Source: Rahnella woolbedingensis (GTDB lineage: Bacteria > Pseudomonadota > Gammaproteobacteria > Enterobacterales > Enterobacteriaceae). From it: DNA of 64,000 nt. Below are positions 1 through 9,103 of the stretch, piece after piece (position 1 is the stretch's first letter; each line of letters starts with the position of its first letter). The stretch is from assembly GCF_003602095.1 (NCBI RefSeq), contig NZ_RAHH01000013.1, positions 84,930-148,929 on the forward strand, written 5' to 3'. The notes under the pieces were generated by a model. It searched no databases. It saw nothing but the letters and a program-made list of their open reading frames with translations, and had not been told where the DNA came from. A program made the translations under genes and the position numbers.

Positions 1-1
1 A

Positions 2-106
2 GATCTCACGCCATTAATTACACATCATTTCCCGATTGATGAATTCCAGAAAGGGTTTGATGCGATGCGTTCCGGGCATTCGGGGAAAGTCATTCTTAAC
101 TGGTGA
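2..106 (+). CDS. tdh: L-threonine 3-dehydrogenase, C-terminal end (partial)
   Basis: The window opens inside a rightward gene. Reading from base 2 gives 34 codons and a TGA at 104-106. The peptide ends ...[20 protein letters not shown], which matches the C-terminus of enterobacterial Tdh, the zinc- and NAD-dependent enzyme that oxidises threonine to 2-amino-3-ketobutyrate. Only about a tenth of the protein is present, so catalytic residues cannot be seen. In E. coli tdh lies on the other side of waaH from yibQ/envC/gpmI, which are found next here; that context supports the call. Confidence 0.85.
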   Translation, partial: DLTPLITHHFPIDEFQKGFDAMRSGHSGKVILNW

Positions 107-125
107 CCGGATTTTTGCAGATATG

Positions 126-155
126 AAAAAGCCTGCTGAAATAGCAGGCTTTTTT
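126..155. terminator. Bidirectional intrinsic terminator after tdh
   Basis: GCCTGCT (131-137) pairs with AGCAGGC (143-149) around a 5-nt loop. It is flanked by an A-run on the left and a T-run (150-155) on the right, so it can end both tdh and the leftward glycosyltransferase genes. Confidence 0.85.
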
Positions 156-172
156 CTGACTGGCGGGGGGGT

Positions 173-1102
173 TTATGCGCCCGGCTCTGCTTTTTGTTTC
201 TCAACATCCGTCAGATATCGCACTTTACGGGTGTAATCCTGACCTTTAAACAGCAGTTCATTATCAGGCGAGGCTAGATATTTTTGCCATTCGGTCAGCG
301 GGAAACCGCCATGCGCACCAATGACTTCTTTCGGAATAACCGACGGCGTACCGCCAATTTTCTTCGAAACCGGCCAGTTCATCCAGTCGCCTAGATTGAC
401 GCTTTTGATATCCAGAGTGTCGAGCATTGCCGCCAGTGGCAACTGATCCGTCGGAGGCTGATTGTCTGGCAGAATATTCCAAGTATCTCTGAAAAACATA
501 ATCCAAAGCGGGCACAAACGTTCCCAGGTTTTACGCGTCGCCGCTAAGAATGCGCCGTTGACGTGGTCAACGATATAAGGCCGCACGCTGTCCTTGTAAT
601 ACGCTGGAATGATTTCCGGGTCGCAACCCTCGAGTTTGGCAATCATCTTACCCTGACGGAAACTCGAGTAAATATGGTTTTCATGCAGCTGAATTTCAGG
701 CATTTTCAGCAGATTCAGATCTGAATCGATCATCAAAATACCGTCAGTTTTCGCCTGCAAAGGTGCCAGCAGTTTAATCAGACGACTGAGATAAATTTGT
801 TTATAGCGATAATCACCCGTTTTGGTTTCAAGATTCAGCGTCACGATGCGGACTTTTTCAGGCAGAGGCCGGAACAGGCTGGCATCCTGATCGGTCACAA
901 TGACGATTTCCTGCAACTGAGTGGCGAATTTGTCGGCAAATTCCGCGCATAAACAGGCTTCTTCAATATAGTCAGCACCCGCGGATGGAATGACGACAGA
1001 AGTGATATTGTTCTTCGGCGCACCTGCTACAACAGTATTGGCATAAGGCAGATTGTGGCGTGAAAGAATGTGACGATATTTAGGATTTAGAAATTTGAAC
1101 AT
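173..1102 (-). CDS. Putative glycosyltransferase-like protein, probably surface polysaccharide related
   Basis: A 309-residue protein without a signal peptide or membrane segments. I do not recognise a named family member. Residues 33-75 (TSVVIPSAG then a hydrophobic strand ending IVTDQD) look like the start of a nucleotide-sugar-binding Rossmann-type fold. MIDSDLNLL near residues 124-132 holds a DxD-type motif (D126, D128) as in GT-A transferases that bind a metal-sugar nucleotide. The start lies two bases after the stop of the GT4 gene at 1105-2328, so the two form an operon. It sits where E. coli has waaH (an LPS-modifying transferase), so a role in lipopolysaccharide or another glycan is inferred. 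Donor and acceptor are unknown. Confidence 0.6.
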   Translation of the reverse strand: MFKFLNPKYRHILSRHNLPYANTVVAGAPKNNITSVVIPSAGADYIEEACLCAEFADKFATQLQEIVIVTDQDASLFRPLPEKVRIVTLNLETKTGDYRYKQIYLSRLIKLLAPLQAKTDGILMIDSDLNLLKMPEIQLHENHIYSSFRQGKMIAKLEGCDPEIIPAYYKDSVRPYIVDHVNGAFLAATRKTWERLCPLWIMFFRDTWNILPDNQPPTDQLPLAAMLDTLDIKSVNLGDWMNWPVSKKIGGTPSVIPKEVIGAHGGFPLTEWQKYLASPDNELLFKGQDYTRKVRYLTDVEKQKAEPGA

Positions 1103-1104
1103 GT

Positions 1105-2328
1105 TCAGCCTTGTTTCTTTTTAACACTGCTTAAAACGGTTTCCACGCCAGAGACATATTTTTCAATCGCAAATTTTTCGCGGACAGCGAGGTTTGCCTG
1201 CATCGCGATTTCACTTCGCAAATGGGTGTTGAGATACAGCGTTTTCATATGATTAAAGAGCATCTCGATATCGCCATACTCAAAAAGCATCCCGGTTTCT
1301 GCATTTTTAATCAGCTCGGCAGTTCCCGTGACATTGGATCCTATCACGGGTGTTTTGAGTAACATAGATTCCAGAACCACCCGCGGCAGGCCTTCACTTT
1401 TTGAGCCTAAGATAAAGGTGTCAAACGCCGCCAGATATTCCAGCGCATTGCTTTGGAAACCTGTAAATACCACTTTGTCCATCATATTCAGAGCCGAAAC
1501 CTGCTGAATAAGACGGCGCAAATTCGGGCCTTCCCCGACAAACACCATTTTCCATTTTGCTTCCGGAAATGCGCGGTTAAATTTGTCGAGCGCCAGTAAT
1601 GTGAAGTGGTGTGCTTTACGGTTAATCAGAGAACCGATACTGCCTAGAATGAAAGTATCTTCCGTTGCGCCCAGTTCTTGGCGGATCCTGGTGCCATCGG
1701 GTAAAGGCTGATTAATATCGATGCCGTTGAAGACGGTAAAACACAGCTCTTTGCGCACGCCACGTTTAAGCAACTGTTCCTGAACACCCTGAGAAACAGA
1801 GATAATGCTGTGGCAGAACCGGTTGACGATGCGCACAACCTCCCGGTTAAGAACCGGTTCAATGCGGCAATGTTGCACGATTTCTGTCGGTAAACCTTCG
1901 GTCGAATAATAGCCTTCCACGTTAGAGCTGGGCTGATTATTCATATATAAAATATCAAACTGACCGAGCTCAAGCAGGGAATGGATCTTGCGGATATTGG
2001 GATTTATACGCCAGATTTTATCGACAGAATAAATGGCTTTCTGGCGCAAATTTCCGCTAAAGAAAAACAGCGTTCGCAGGGTTTCTTTGCTGATTTTCGC
2101 CCAGGTGGGCTGCCTGACCTGGGGAATGAAAAAAACCGGCACATTGAGTGAGTTCAATATCTGGCTGATTGTTTCGCCATTATCGCGGGCATAATCATTG
2201 TAAAAGCAGCAACTGATTTCAAACTTTTCACGATCGATTCTTTTCAGCAGCTCCAACATGCTGTTGGTGCCACCTCCCCATTCTTTGCCGCTGTCCAGCA
2301 GCAGAATTTTAGATCGATCTAGTCCCAT
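1105..2328 (-). CDS. Glycosyltransferase family 4 (GT-B fold)
   Basis: A 407-residue protein with the two-domain GT-B plan. The N-terminal acceptor domain begins KILLLDSGKEWGGGTNSMLELL, as in GT4 transferases. The C-terminal donor domain carries SEGLPRVVLE, with the EX7E glutamates at residues 312 and 320, followed by PVIGSNVTGTAELI. These residues bind the nucleotide sugar in family GT4. It is soluble and probably acts at the inner face of the inner membrane on a lipid-linked or LPS core glycan. It is the first gene of a two-gene leftward operon. E. coli waaH at this locus is a GT2 enzyme, so this is a non-orthologous occupant. The sugar transferred cannot be told from sequence. Confidence 0.8.
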   Translation of the reverse strand: MGLDRSKILLLDSGKEWGGGTNSMLELLKRIDREKFEISCCFYNDYARDNGETISQILNSLNVPVFFIPQVRQPTWAKISKETLRTLFFFSGNLRQKAIYSVDKIWRINPNIRKIHSLLELGQFDILYMNNQPSSNVEGYYSTEGLPTEIVQHCRIEPVLNREVVRIVNRFCHSIISVSQGVQEQLLKRGVRKELCFTVFNGIDINQPLPDGTRIRQELGATEDTFILGSIGSLINRKAHHFTLLALDKFNRAFPEAKWKMVFVGEGPNLRRLIQQVSALNMMDKVVFTGFQSNALEYLAAFDTFILGSKSEGLPRVVLESMLLKTPVIGSNVTGTAELIKNAETGMLFEYGDIEMLFNHMKTLYLNTHLRSEIAMQANLAVREKFAIEKYVSGVETVLSSVKKKQG

Positions 2329-2372
2329 CGGTTTGCGCCCTTGCTCAGCCCGGTTAAAAAAATATGCTGCCC

Positions 2373-2378
2373 ATTATA
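2373..2378 (-). promoter_or_regulatory. Possible -10 element for the glycosyltransferase operon
   Basis: The minus strand reads TATAAT here, 45 bases before the GT4 start codon. The -35 region at the usual distance is poor, so this is only a candidate. The rest of 2329-2507 is AT-rich and holds no gene that I can see. Confidence 0.3.
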
Positions 2379-2507
2379 AGAGGCAAATTCTATAAGCTCT
2401 AGTTATTTGATTATGAAGATAAAACCATTCATATCAATATGTTGAATCAGTCTTTTACATCCATTTTTCGAAAATGGGGAGCTGACGCCCGTCAATGTCT
2501 TTGAATC

Positions 2508-3440
2508 CTATTTTTTATAAAATGTGGTCCACGTTAAATACTGGCGTTCAACAAGCTGCACTGCCGGCAATGCAGACAGGCTTTCGCCCAGCACTTTAAA
2601 CATGCTGTCGGCATAGATTTGAGGGACAGGTTGTTTTACACGGCAGACGCTGATGCCTTTACGCGATGGTTTCGGTGGCACGTTACGGGTCGCTTTACCT
2701 GCCGGGGCGCTGCGCTGCGGTTCATTGAGCAGGTCGCTTGGCCGCACCAGAACGATATCGGAAGGCAAATTCGGCAGCATCTGTTGCAGCACTTTTACCG
2801 TGGTCGGATGGGGATGACCGATGGCGATGGCATAACCATTCTTGCGGGCGAGTTGAATGGCGCGTTCAAACTGATGGCGGATTTCCGCTTCGTTCTGCAC
2901 ATCATCTAAAAAGACGTTGCGCTTAATCACTTTCACCCGGGTTCCCTGAGCGGCCTGAACCGACTTGGTATTGCCGATGGTCATGCTGTCGAGGAAGAAT
3001 AAGTTGTGGGCATTCATGGCCTGCATGACGTTTTCCATCCCGGTCAGGCTGGATGTCATGGCGCTGCCCATATGATTGTTGATACCAATCGCGTACGGGA
3101 TATTGCTGATGGCCTGATCGACAATACGCTTCACTTCTGCGGCACTCATTGAAGGTGTCAGCGTATCTTTTTCCAGTGGCTGCTTACTGAGCGGCGCCAT
3201 CGGCAGGTGGATCAGGATTTCCCGTCCCTGCTGATGCGCTTTTTTCATCATCATTTGAGAATCAGGTGCATTGGGGAAAATCGCGATCGATACCGCTTTA
3301 GGCATCTGAAGTACCTGGTTTTCCTCATGCTGGCGATAACCAAAGTCATCAATCAGGATGGATAATTTCGCTGCCTGAACCTGACAAACGACAAACGCAG
3401 TACCACAAAGGGCAGCTAAAACGGACTTTTTATATCGCAA
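2508..3440 (-). CDS. yibQ: Divergent polysaccharide deacetylase family protein YibQ
   Basis: About 310 residues. An N-terminal signal peptide (YKKSVLAALCGTAFVVCQVQA) is followed by the family signature KLSILIDDFGYR. Further family blocks are IHLPMAPLSKQPLEKDTL, GINNHMGSAMTS and AIGHPHP. The fold is that of NodB-like deacetylases (clan CE4), but substrate and activity are not established for YibQ; it is expected in the periplasm. I prefer the TTG start at 3440, because GGGAAGA lies 5 bases upstream and the signal peptide then begins at once; a GTG at 3458 would add six residues and overlap envC. It is last in the gpmI-envC-yibQ series, next to a murein hydrolase activator, so a cell-envelope role is plausible. 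Confidence 0.85.
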   Translation of the reverse strand: MRYKKSVLAALCGTAFVVCQVQAAKLSILIDDFGYRQHEENQVLQMPKAVSIAIFPNAPDSQMMMKKAHQQGREILIHLPMAPLSKQPLEKDTLTPSMSAAEVKRIVDQAISNIPYAIGINNHMGSAMTSSLTGMENVMQAMNAHNLFFLDSMTIGNTKSVQAAQGTRVKVIKRNVFLDDVQNEAEIRHQFERAIQLARKNGYAIAIGHPHPTTVKVLQQMLPNLPSDIVLVRPSDLLNEPQRSAPAGKATRNVPPKPSRKGISVCRVKQPVPQIYADSMFKVLGESLSALPAVQLVERQYLTWTTFYKK

Positions 3441-3442
3441 TG

Positions 3443-4708
3443 CTATCTTCCCAACCACGGTTGTGGATTTACTGCCTGGCCCTGACGACGAATTTCAAAA
3501 TACAGCGATGGCTGGCCCTGTCCGCCGCTGTTCCCCACTTTTGCGATAGCCTGACCGGTTCTCACCTGATCGCCGACGCTGACCAGCGCATCCTGGTTGT
3601 AACCGTACAGACTCATATCCCCTTTGCCGTGGTCGATAACCACAACCAGCCCGTAGCCCTGCAACCAGTCCGCCAGAATGACGCGTCCGTCTGCAATCGC
3701 CCGGACATCACTGCCTTCGCGTGCTGAAATGACCATGCCCTTCCAGCGTAGTTCACCCTGTAGTTGTTCGCCGAAGCGATGTATCAACGAACCGTTAACT
3801 GGCCACATATTTTGACCAGACGGACGTCCCAGACCGCCGGTACGGGCCATCAGTGACTGTTCGCTTTGGGTCGGTTTGTAGGTTGAACCCGATTTTTTCG
3901 CTTGTTGTTCTTTCGCTCTGACGGCGGCGGCTTCACGTGCTTCTTTTTCTGCGCGGGCTTTGGCAGCACGTTCAGCGGCAGCAATTTTGTTTTGCAGGCT
4001 GGATTCGTTGGCGCGCAGTTCCGTCAGGCTCTGCTCATTTTTTTGCAATGAGGATTCCAGCGCCGTAAGGGTTTGCTTACGGGCGGCACGCGCCTGTTCG
4101 AGTTTTTGTTGCTGTGTTTGCTGTTCACTCAGCAGACTTTTTTGTTGTGTTTGCTTGGATTGCAAAGAAACACGCTGTTCAGCCAGCGTGGTGCGGGTCT
4201 GTTTCAGCTCTTCGATGGTTTTTTGCCGCTCGGTATTCAGATAACCGAAATACGCCAAGATCCTCTCGTTGCGGTCACTTTCCTCACCGCTGAGCAGCAA
4301 CTGCAATCCTTTATGCTGGCCGATACGGAAAGCCGCATCGAGCTGTTTTGCCAGGATCTCTTCCTGAGTCTTTTGCTGTTTCTGCAACTGATCGATAGAC
4401 GCGTTCAGCCCGGCAATGTCTTTGCTGAGCGTGGATAGTGTTGACTGAGTTCCGCGAAGCTGGCTGCTGGCAGAGGAAATGGTTTTTTCCTGCGCCTGCA
4501 ATTGTTGCAGCAAAGTGCCGCGCTGTTGTTTCTGCTGTTTTACGCTTTTTTCTTTTTCCGCGATGTTTTGCTGAATGGTTTTGAGCTGATCTTTATTGTC
4601 GTCAGCATGCACACTCACGGAAAGAGAGAGTAAAGAGGCGCAAAGCAATAAGGCTGAAGATGGGAAGGCAGATACGGCCTTGTCCTGAGCGGAAAGGCGG
4701 GTTCTCAT
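3443..4708 (-). CDS. envC: Murein hydrolase activator EnvC
   Basis: About 421 residues, as in E. coli (419). A signal peptide (hydrophobic SALLLCASLLSLSVSVHA) precedes a long coiled coil rich in K, Q and E (about residues 40-270) and a basic linker. The C-terminal degenerate LytM domain ends in GQPSLYFEIRRQGQAVNPQPWLGR. EnvC acts in the periplasm at the septum, where the FtsEX complex positions it to activate the amidases AmiA and AmiB that split daughter-cell murein. LytM domains of EnvC lack the full zinc site and do not cut murein themselves. An in-frame TTG at 4771 would give a longer form, but the ATG at 4708 fits the signal peptide better; no strong ribosome site decides it. Confidence 0.93.
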   Translation of the reverse strand: MRTRLSAQDKAVSAFPSSALLLCASLLSLSVSVHADDNKDQLKTIQQNIAEKEKSVKQQKQQRGTLLQQLQAQEKTISSASSQLRGTQSTLSTLSKDIAGLNASIDQLQKQQKTQEEILAKQLDAAFRIGQHKGLQLLLSGEESDRNERILAYFGYLNTERQKTIEELKQTRTTLAEQRVSLQSKQTQQKSLLSEQQTQQQKLEQARAARKQTLTALESSLQKNEQSLTELRANESSLQNKIAAAERAAKARAEKEAREAAAVRAKEQQAKKSGSTYKPTQSEQSLMARTGGLGRPSGQNMWPVNGSLIHRFGEQLQGELRWKGMVISAREGSDVRAIADGRVILADWLQGYGLVVVIDHGKGDMSLYGYNQDALVSVGDQVRTGQAIAKVGNSGGQGQPSLYFEIRRQGQAVNPQPWLGR

Positions 4709-4824
4709 CAGGCTGAAATGAATGAATTTGCTCAAACTTTTTTCCGCTTGTCGACCGTGGATGATAGACAATATGGCTGTCCCTTATCGTATCGTAACAC
4801 TAATCAACCGGCTGATGCACAAAC

Positions 4825-4862
4825 AAAAAAGGCGTACCAACGGGTGTCAGTACGCCTTTTTT
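4825..4862 (-). terminator. Intrinsic terminator downstream of gpmI
   Basis: GGCGTAC (4831-4837) pairs with GTACGCC (4850-4856), with A6 on the left and T6 on the right. It lies between gpmI and envC, so envC transcription from gpmI must read through it or start from its own promoter. Confidence 0.8.
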
Positions 4863-4880
4863 ACCGAGCTTTAAGAGAAA

Positions 4881-6425
4881 TTAACGCGCGATAAACAGCG
4901 GTTTGCCGCTCATTTCTGCCGGAATTTCCATGCCCATCAGAGAAAGCATCGTTGGTGCGATATCGGACAATTTACCGCCTTCAACCGCTTGTGCGTTCCC
5001 GCCGATATAGATAAGTGGCACTGGCAGACTGGTGTGTGCGGTATGTGCCTGACCAGTCGCCGGGTCGCGCATTTGTTCTGCGTTACCGTGGTCTGCGGTG
5101 ATCAGCAACTGGCCACCGACAGCTTTCACGGCATCCACAACCTGAGCAACGCAGTTATCGAGTGCTTCAACGGCGCTCACCGCGGCGTCGTAAACGCCGG
5201 TATGACCGACCATATCGCCATTCGGGTAGTTACAAATAATGGTGTCGTATTTACCGCTGGCAATCGCGCCGAGGAGTTTTTCCGTCAGCTCAACAGAGCT
5301 CATTTCCGGTTGCAGGTCGTAGGTTGCCACGTTCGGGGATTTCACCAGAATACGGTCTTCGCCTTCAAATGAGTCTTCCATACCGCCGTTAAAGAAGAAG
5401 GTAACGTGTGCGTACTTTTCGGTTTCGGAAATACGCAGTTGCGTTTTGCCGTGCGCCATCAGCCATTCGCCGAGGGTATTTTTCAGTGATGCCGGTGGGT
5501 AAGCGCAGGCGGCGTTGATGTCTGCAGCGTATTCGGTCAGCATGATGAAATCACCGAAGTTAATCACTTTTTCGCGGGCAAAACCGTCGAAATCCGGGTT
5601 GATAAAGGCACGGGTAATTTCACGGGCGCGGTCAGCACGGAAGTTCATGAATATCATGGCATCGCCATCATGGATCGCGGCAGATTCTTCACCTGCTGCC
5701 TGCAACACAGTCGGTTTCACGAATTCATCGTTTTCATCGCGGGCATAGGCGGCCTGCAGACCTGCAAGCGCGTTATCAGCGGTGAATGCGCCTTTGGCCT
5801 GAGACATCAAATCGTAAGCCAGCTGCACGCGATCCCAGCGGTTATCACGATCCATCGCGTAATAACGACCGACGATAGATGCGATACGACCGGCACCAAT
5901 TTGCGCGAATTTCTCAGAGAAGCGTTTCAGGGCGGCTTCTGCGCTGCGCGGTGGCGTATCGCGGCCATCAAGGAAAGCGTGCAAGTAAATCGCTTTCGCG
6001 CCACGACGGTGCGCAAGTTCCACCATCGCCATAATGTGGTCTTCGTGGCTATGAACACCGCCCGCAGACAACAGGCCCATAATGTGAACTGCTTTGCCTG
6101 CGCTGATGGCGCGATCAACGGCACCGGTCAGTACGCTATTATTAAAGAAGTCGCCTTCTTTGATTTCTTTATCCAGGCGGGTGAGATCCTGATACACGAT
6201 GCGCCCTGCGCCTAAATTGACATGGCCTACTTCGGAGTTGCCCATCTGTCCGTCTGGCAGACCGACATCTAATCCGGATGCGGCAATCAGGGTATGTGGA
6301 TGTGTCGCCCACAGGTTATCCATTACCGGCGTTTTGGCATTCAGAATCGCGTTATCTTGTTGTTCTTCGCGATGGCCGTAGCCATCCAGAATCACCAGAA
6401 CCATCGGTTTTTTGTTGCTCGACAT
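4881..6425 (-). CDS. gpmI: 2,3-bisphosphoglycerate-independent phosphoglycerate mutase
   Basis: 514 residues, as in E. coli. It interconverts 3- and 2-phosphoglycerate in glycolysis using two manganese ions and a phosphoserine intermediate. Visible motifs are [12 protein letters not shown] (first metal Asp), [21 protein letters not shown] with the nucleophilic serine, [20 protein letters not shown] and the C-terminal metal motif [11 protein letters not shown]. The ATG at 6425 has GAGGT 9 bases upstream; 12 extra in-frame codons further upstream are not conserved. It heads the leftward gpmI-envC-yibQ group. Confidence 0.96.
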   Translation of the reverse strand: MSSNKKPMVLVILDGYGHREEQQDNAILNAKTPVMDNLWATHPHTLIAASGLDVGLPDGQMGNSEVGHVNLGAGRIVYQDLTRLDKEIKEGDFFNNSVLTGAVDRAISAGKAVHIMGLLSAGGVHSHEDHIMAMVELAHRRGAKAIYLHAFLDGRDTPPRSAEAALKRFSEKFAQIGAGRIASIVGRYYAMDRDNRWDRVQLAYDLMSQAKGAFTADNALAGLQAAYARDENDEFVKPTVLQAAGEESAAIHDGDAMIFMNFRADRAREITRAFINPDFDGFAREKVINFGDFIMLTEYAADINAACAYPPASLKNTLGEWLMAHGKTQLRISETEKYAHVTFFFNGGMEDSFEGEDRILVKSPNVATYDLQPEMSSVELTEKLLGAIASGKYDTIICNYPNGDMVGHTGVYDAAVSAVEALDNCVAQVVDAVKAVGGQLLITADHGNAEQMRDPATGQAHTAHTSLPVPLIYIGGNAQAVEGGKLSDIAPTMLSLMGMEIPAEMSGKPLFIAR

Positions 6426-6728
6426 GTCAATTGACCTCAGTTTAAAAGATGAAATGCTCAATAGGCTCGCCAGCTAAAACGGTCTGAACAGGCGCGGCTA
6501 AGGGCATTCAAGGCGGCTGATTTTACCTCAGCGTGGTAAGGGAATAGCCGGAGGAGATCAAAGATGAGGTGAGGTGAGGGTTAACTTTCGCTATAAAGGC
6601 ATGTTAATTTTCCAAGACGTGCCGCAGATTGTGGCAATCACCGCGCTTACTGGCTGTATTTGCTCCGACGCGCAGGTATACTCTGAAGCCTTGAATTTTC
6701 CCCCAACTGACGGGAGTTGCTACACCCC
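6426..6728. other. Divergent intergenic region gpmI/yibN
   Basis: No gene is evident. The stretch 6565-6579 is three copies of TGAGG in tandem. A TATACT (6677-6682) about 50 bases before the yibN ATG may be its -10 element, although the -35 region is weak. Confidence 0.4.
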
Positions 6729-7160
6729 ATGCAAGATATTATGCCATTCATCAGTGCGCATCCGGTTCTCAGCCTGGCGTGGGTTGCGTTACTGATTGCA
6801 GTAATTGTGACCACCTTTAAAACACGTTTTTCTAAAGTGAAAGAGATCACCCGTGGCGAAGCAACCCGCCTGATCAACAAAGAAGATGCCGTCGTGGTCG
6901 ATGTTCGCGCGCGTGAAGAATTCCGCAAAGGCCACATCGCCGAATCGCAGAACGTACTTTCTGCTGACATCAAAAACAATAACCTGGGTGAACTGGCCAA
7001 ACATAAAGCGCAACCGGTTATCGTAGTTTGTGCAACCGGACAAACTTCCCGCACTGCGGCAGAAGGTCTGATCGCTGCCGGTTTCGAACGTGTTTACACG
7101 TTGAAAGAAGGTATCAGCGGCTGGAGCGGTGAAAACCTGCCTTTAGCGCGCGGTAAGTAA
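6729..7160 (+). CDS. yibN: Rhodanese-like membrane-anchored protein YibN
   Basis: 143 residues, the same length as E. coli YibN. One N-terminal membrane segment (about residues 12-29, [18 protein letters not shown]) is followed by a cytoplasmic rhodanese domain (about 40-140) with [18 protein letters not shown] and [18 protein letters not shown]. The active loop here is CATGQT, so the cysteine is present; in E. coli YibN the loop differs. The ATG at 6729 is chosen over a TTG four codons earlier by length. Sulfurtransferase chemistry is known for the family, but the physiological role is unclear. It leads the yibN-grxC-secB-gpsA-cysE series. Confidence 0.92.
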   Translation: MQDIMPFISAHPVLSLAWVALLIAVIVTTFKTRFSKVKEITRGEATRLINKEDAVVVDVRAREEFRKGHIAESQNVLSADIKNNNLGELAKHKAQPVIVVCATGQTSRTAAEGLIAAGFERVYTLKEGISGWSGENLPLARGK

Positions 7161-7212
7161 GACGTAAGCCAGTCGCAACGGCACTAAATTCTACGACTAA
7201 GAGGTGGAACCC

Positions 7213-7467
7213 ATGGCTAAAATTGAAATCTATACCAAGGCAACCTGCCCTTACTGTCATCGGGCGAAAGCTTTGCTCAATAGCAAAGGCGCTTCGTTTG
7301 ATGAAATCGCCATTGATGGCGATGCAGATACACGTGAAAAAATGATCGCCCGCAGCGGTCGTTCTACTGTTCCTCAGATTTTTATCGACGGACAGCATGT
7401 TGGCGGTTGCGATGATTTGTATGCGCTTGATGCACGCGGTGGCCTTGACCCAATGTTGAGTCAATAA
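7213..7467 (+). CDS. grxC: Glutaredoxin 3
   Basis: 84 residues with the dithiol active site CPYC (C12, C15), the TVP cis-proline motif and the glutathione-binding GGCDD. It reduces protein disulfides and glutathione mixed disulfides in the cytoplasm using glutathione, and can serve ribonucleotide reductase. The ATG at 7213 is preceded by GAGGTGG and gives the same N-terminus as E. coli GrxC. It lies between yibN and secB, the usual enterobacterial order. Confidence 0.96.
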   Translation: MAKIEIYTKATCPYCHRAKALLNSKGASFDEIAIDGDADTREKMIARSGRSTVPQIFIDGQHVGGCDDLYALDARGGLDPMLSQ

Positions 7468-7526
7468 AGGCGGCTGCGTTTTTCATTAAGTGTTTAAAGG
7501 ACTATTAACCCAAGGGTACTACTCAC

Positions 7527-7997
7527 ATGTCAGAACAAAATAACACCGAGATGGCTTTCCAGATCCAACGTATTTACACCAAAGACATTTCTTTCGAAGC
7601 GCCAAATGCTCCGCAGGTTTTCCAGCAGGACTGGCAGCCAGAAGTTAAACTGGATCTTGATACTGCTTCCAGCCAGCTGGCCGAAGGCGTATATGAAGTT
7701 GTCTTGCGTGTTACCGTAACTTCTTCACTGGGCGACGAAACTGCGTTCCTGTGTGAAGTTCAGCAAGGTGGTATCTTTACTATCTCCGGTATTGATGGCA
7801 ACCAGATGGCGCATTGCCTGGGTGCATATTGCCCGAACATTCTGTTCCCGTATGCCCGTGAGTGCATCACCAGCCTGGTTTCCCGCGGTACCTTCCCGCA
7901 ACTGAACCTGGCACCTGTTAACTTTGACGCTCTGTTCATGAACTATCTGCAACAGCAAGCTGAAGGCGAAGGTGCTGAACCGCATCAGGATGCCTGA
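7527..7997 (+). CDS. secB: Protein-export chaperone SecB
   Basis: 156 residues. SecB is a cytoplasmic homotetramer that holds unfolded preproteins and passes them to SecA at the translocon. Conserved family blocks are seen: [16 protein letters not shown] near the N-terminus, a beta-rich core, and [12 protein letters not shown] with [22 protein letters not shown]. The C-terminal tail is acidic. Its TGA overlaps the gpsA ATG by one base (ATGA-type coupling), so the two are co-translated, as in E. coli. Confidence 0.97.
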   Translation: MSEQNNTEMAFQIQRIYTKDISFEAPNAPQVFQQDWQPEVKLDLDTASSQLAEGVYEVVLRVTVTSSLGDETAFLCEVQQGGIFTISGIDGNQMAHCLGAYCPNILFPYARECITSLVSRGTFPQLNLAPVNFDALFMNYLQQQAEGEGAEPHQDA

Positions 7998-9016
7998 TGA
8001 AAACCGTCAATGCGTCAATGACAGTGATCGGTGCCGGCTCGTACGGCACCGCTTTAGCGATTACTCTCGCCAGAAATGGTCATCCCGTTGTGCTGTGGGG
8101 ACATAATCCCGACCACATCAACGCCTTACAACGTGCCCGTTGTAATCAGGAATTCCTTCCTGATGTTCCGTTCCCCGATAATCTGTTGCTCGAAACCAAT
8201 CTGTCTGTCGCGTTAGCGGCCAGCCGTAATGTGCTGGTTGTGGTGCCTAGCCATGTATTTGGTGACGTATTGCGTCAGCTGAAACCGCATTTGCGCTCTG
8301 ATGCGCGTGTGGTATGGGCGACAAAGGGGCTGGAAGCAGAAACCGGCCGTCTGTTGCAGGATGTGGCACGCGAAGAACTCGGCGATGGTATTCCGTTAGC
8401 TGTGGTTTCAGGTCCGACATTTGCCAAAGAGCTGGCAGCTGGCATGCCGACGGCAATCTCTCTGGCGGCAACCGATGCGACTTTTGCCGAAGATTTGCAG
8501 CAATTACTGCACTGTGGCAAAAGCTTCCGTGTTTACAGCAATCCCGATTTTATCGGCGTTCAACTGGGCGGGGCGATTAAAAACGTCATCGCCATCGGTG
8601 CCGGAATGTCGGATGGCATTGGCTTTGGTGCTAATGCGAGAACCGCGCTGATTACTCGTGGTCTGGCAGAAATGACCCGTCTGGGTGCCGCTTTGGGTGC
8701 TGATCCTGCGACATTTATGGGCATGGCAGGCCTGGGTGATTTGGTGTTAACCTGCACAGACAACCAGTCCCGCAATCGCCGCTTTGGCATTATGTTGGGG
8801 CAAGGCAAGGATGTTCAGACTGCTCAGGACACCATTGGCCAGGTGGTTGAAGGCTATCGCAATACCAAAGAAGTACGGGCTCTGGCGCAGCGTAATAACG
8901 TTGAAATGCCGATCACAGAACAGATTTACCAGGTGTTGTACTGCGGTAAAGATGCGCGTGAAGCAGCGATCAGTTTGCTTGCCCGTGCGAGCAAGGACGA
9001 AAAACACAGCCACTGA
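7997..9016 (+). CDS. gpsA: Glycerol-3-phosphate dehydrogenase [NAD(P)+]
   Basis: 339 residues. It reduces dihydroxyacetone phosphate to sn-glycerol 3-phosphate, the backbone precursor of phospholipids. The Rossmann signature [19 protein letters not shown] is at residues 11-29. GPTFAKELA and [16 protein letters not shown] with the catalytic lysine follow, then the C-terminal substrate domain with NQSRNRRFG. Its start codon overlaps the secB stop. A terminator-like hairpin follows at 9034. Confidence 0.97.
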   Translation: MKTVNASMTVIGAGSYGTALAITLARNGHPVVLWGHNPDHINALQRARCNQEFLPDVPFPDNLLLETNLSVALAASRNVLVVVPSHVFGDVLRQLKPHLRSDARVVWATKGLEAETGRLLQDVAREELGDGIPLAVVSGPTFAKELAAGMPTAISLAATDATFAEDLQQLLHCGKSFRVYSNPDFIGVQLGGAIKNVIAIGAGMSDGIGFGANARTALITRGLAEMTRLGAALGADPATFMGMAGLGDLVLTCTDNQSRNRRFGIMLGQGKDVQTAQDTIGQVVEGYRNTKEVRALAQRNNVEMPITEQIYQVLYCGKDAREAAISLLARASKDEKHSH

Positions 9017-9033
9017 AAGGCGTATAAAGTATA

Positions 9034-9069
9034 GCCACCTTGTTGGTACATCCGACAGGGCGGCTTTTT
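9034..9069 (+). terminator. Intrinsic terminator between gpsA and cysE
   Basis: GCCACCTTGT (9034-9043) pairs, with one mismatch and one wobble, with ACAGGGCGGC (9055-9064), followed by five Ts. It may attenuate transcription into cysE. Confidence 0.65.
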
Positions 9070-9103
9070 ATTACCCGAACTTGCAAAGTCGTAAGGAAAA
9101 GTG

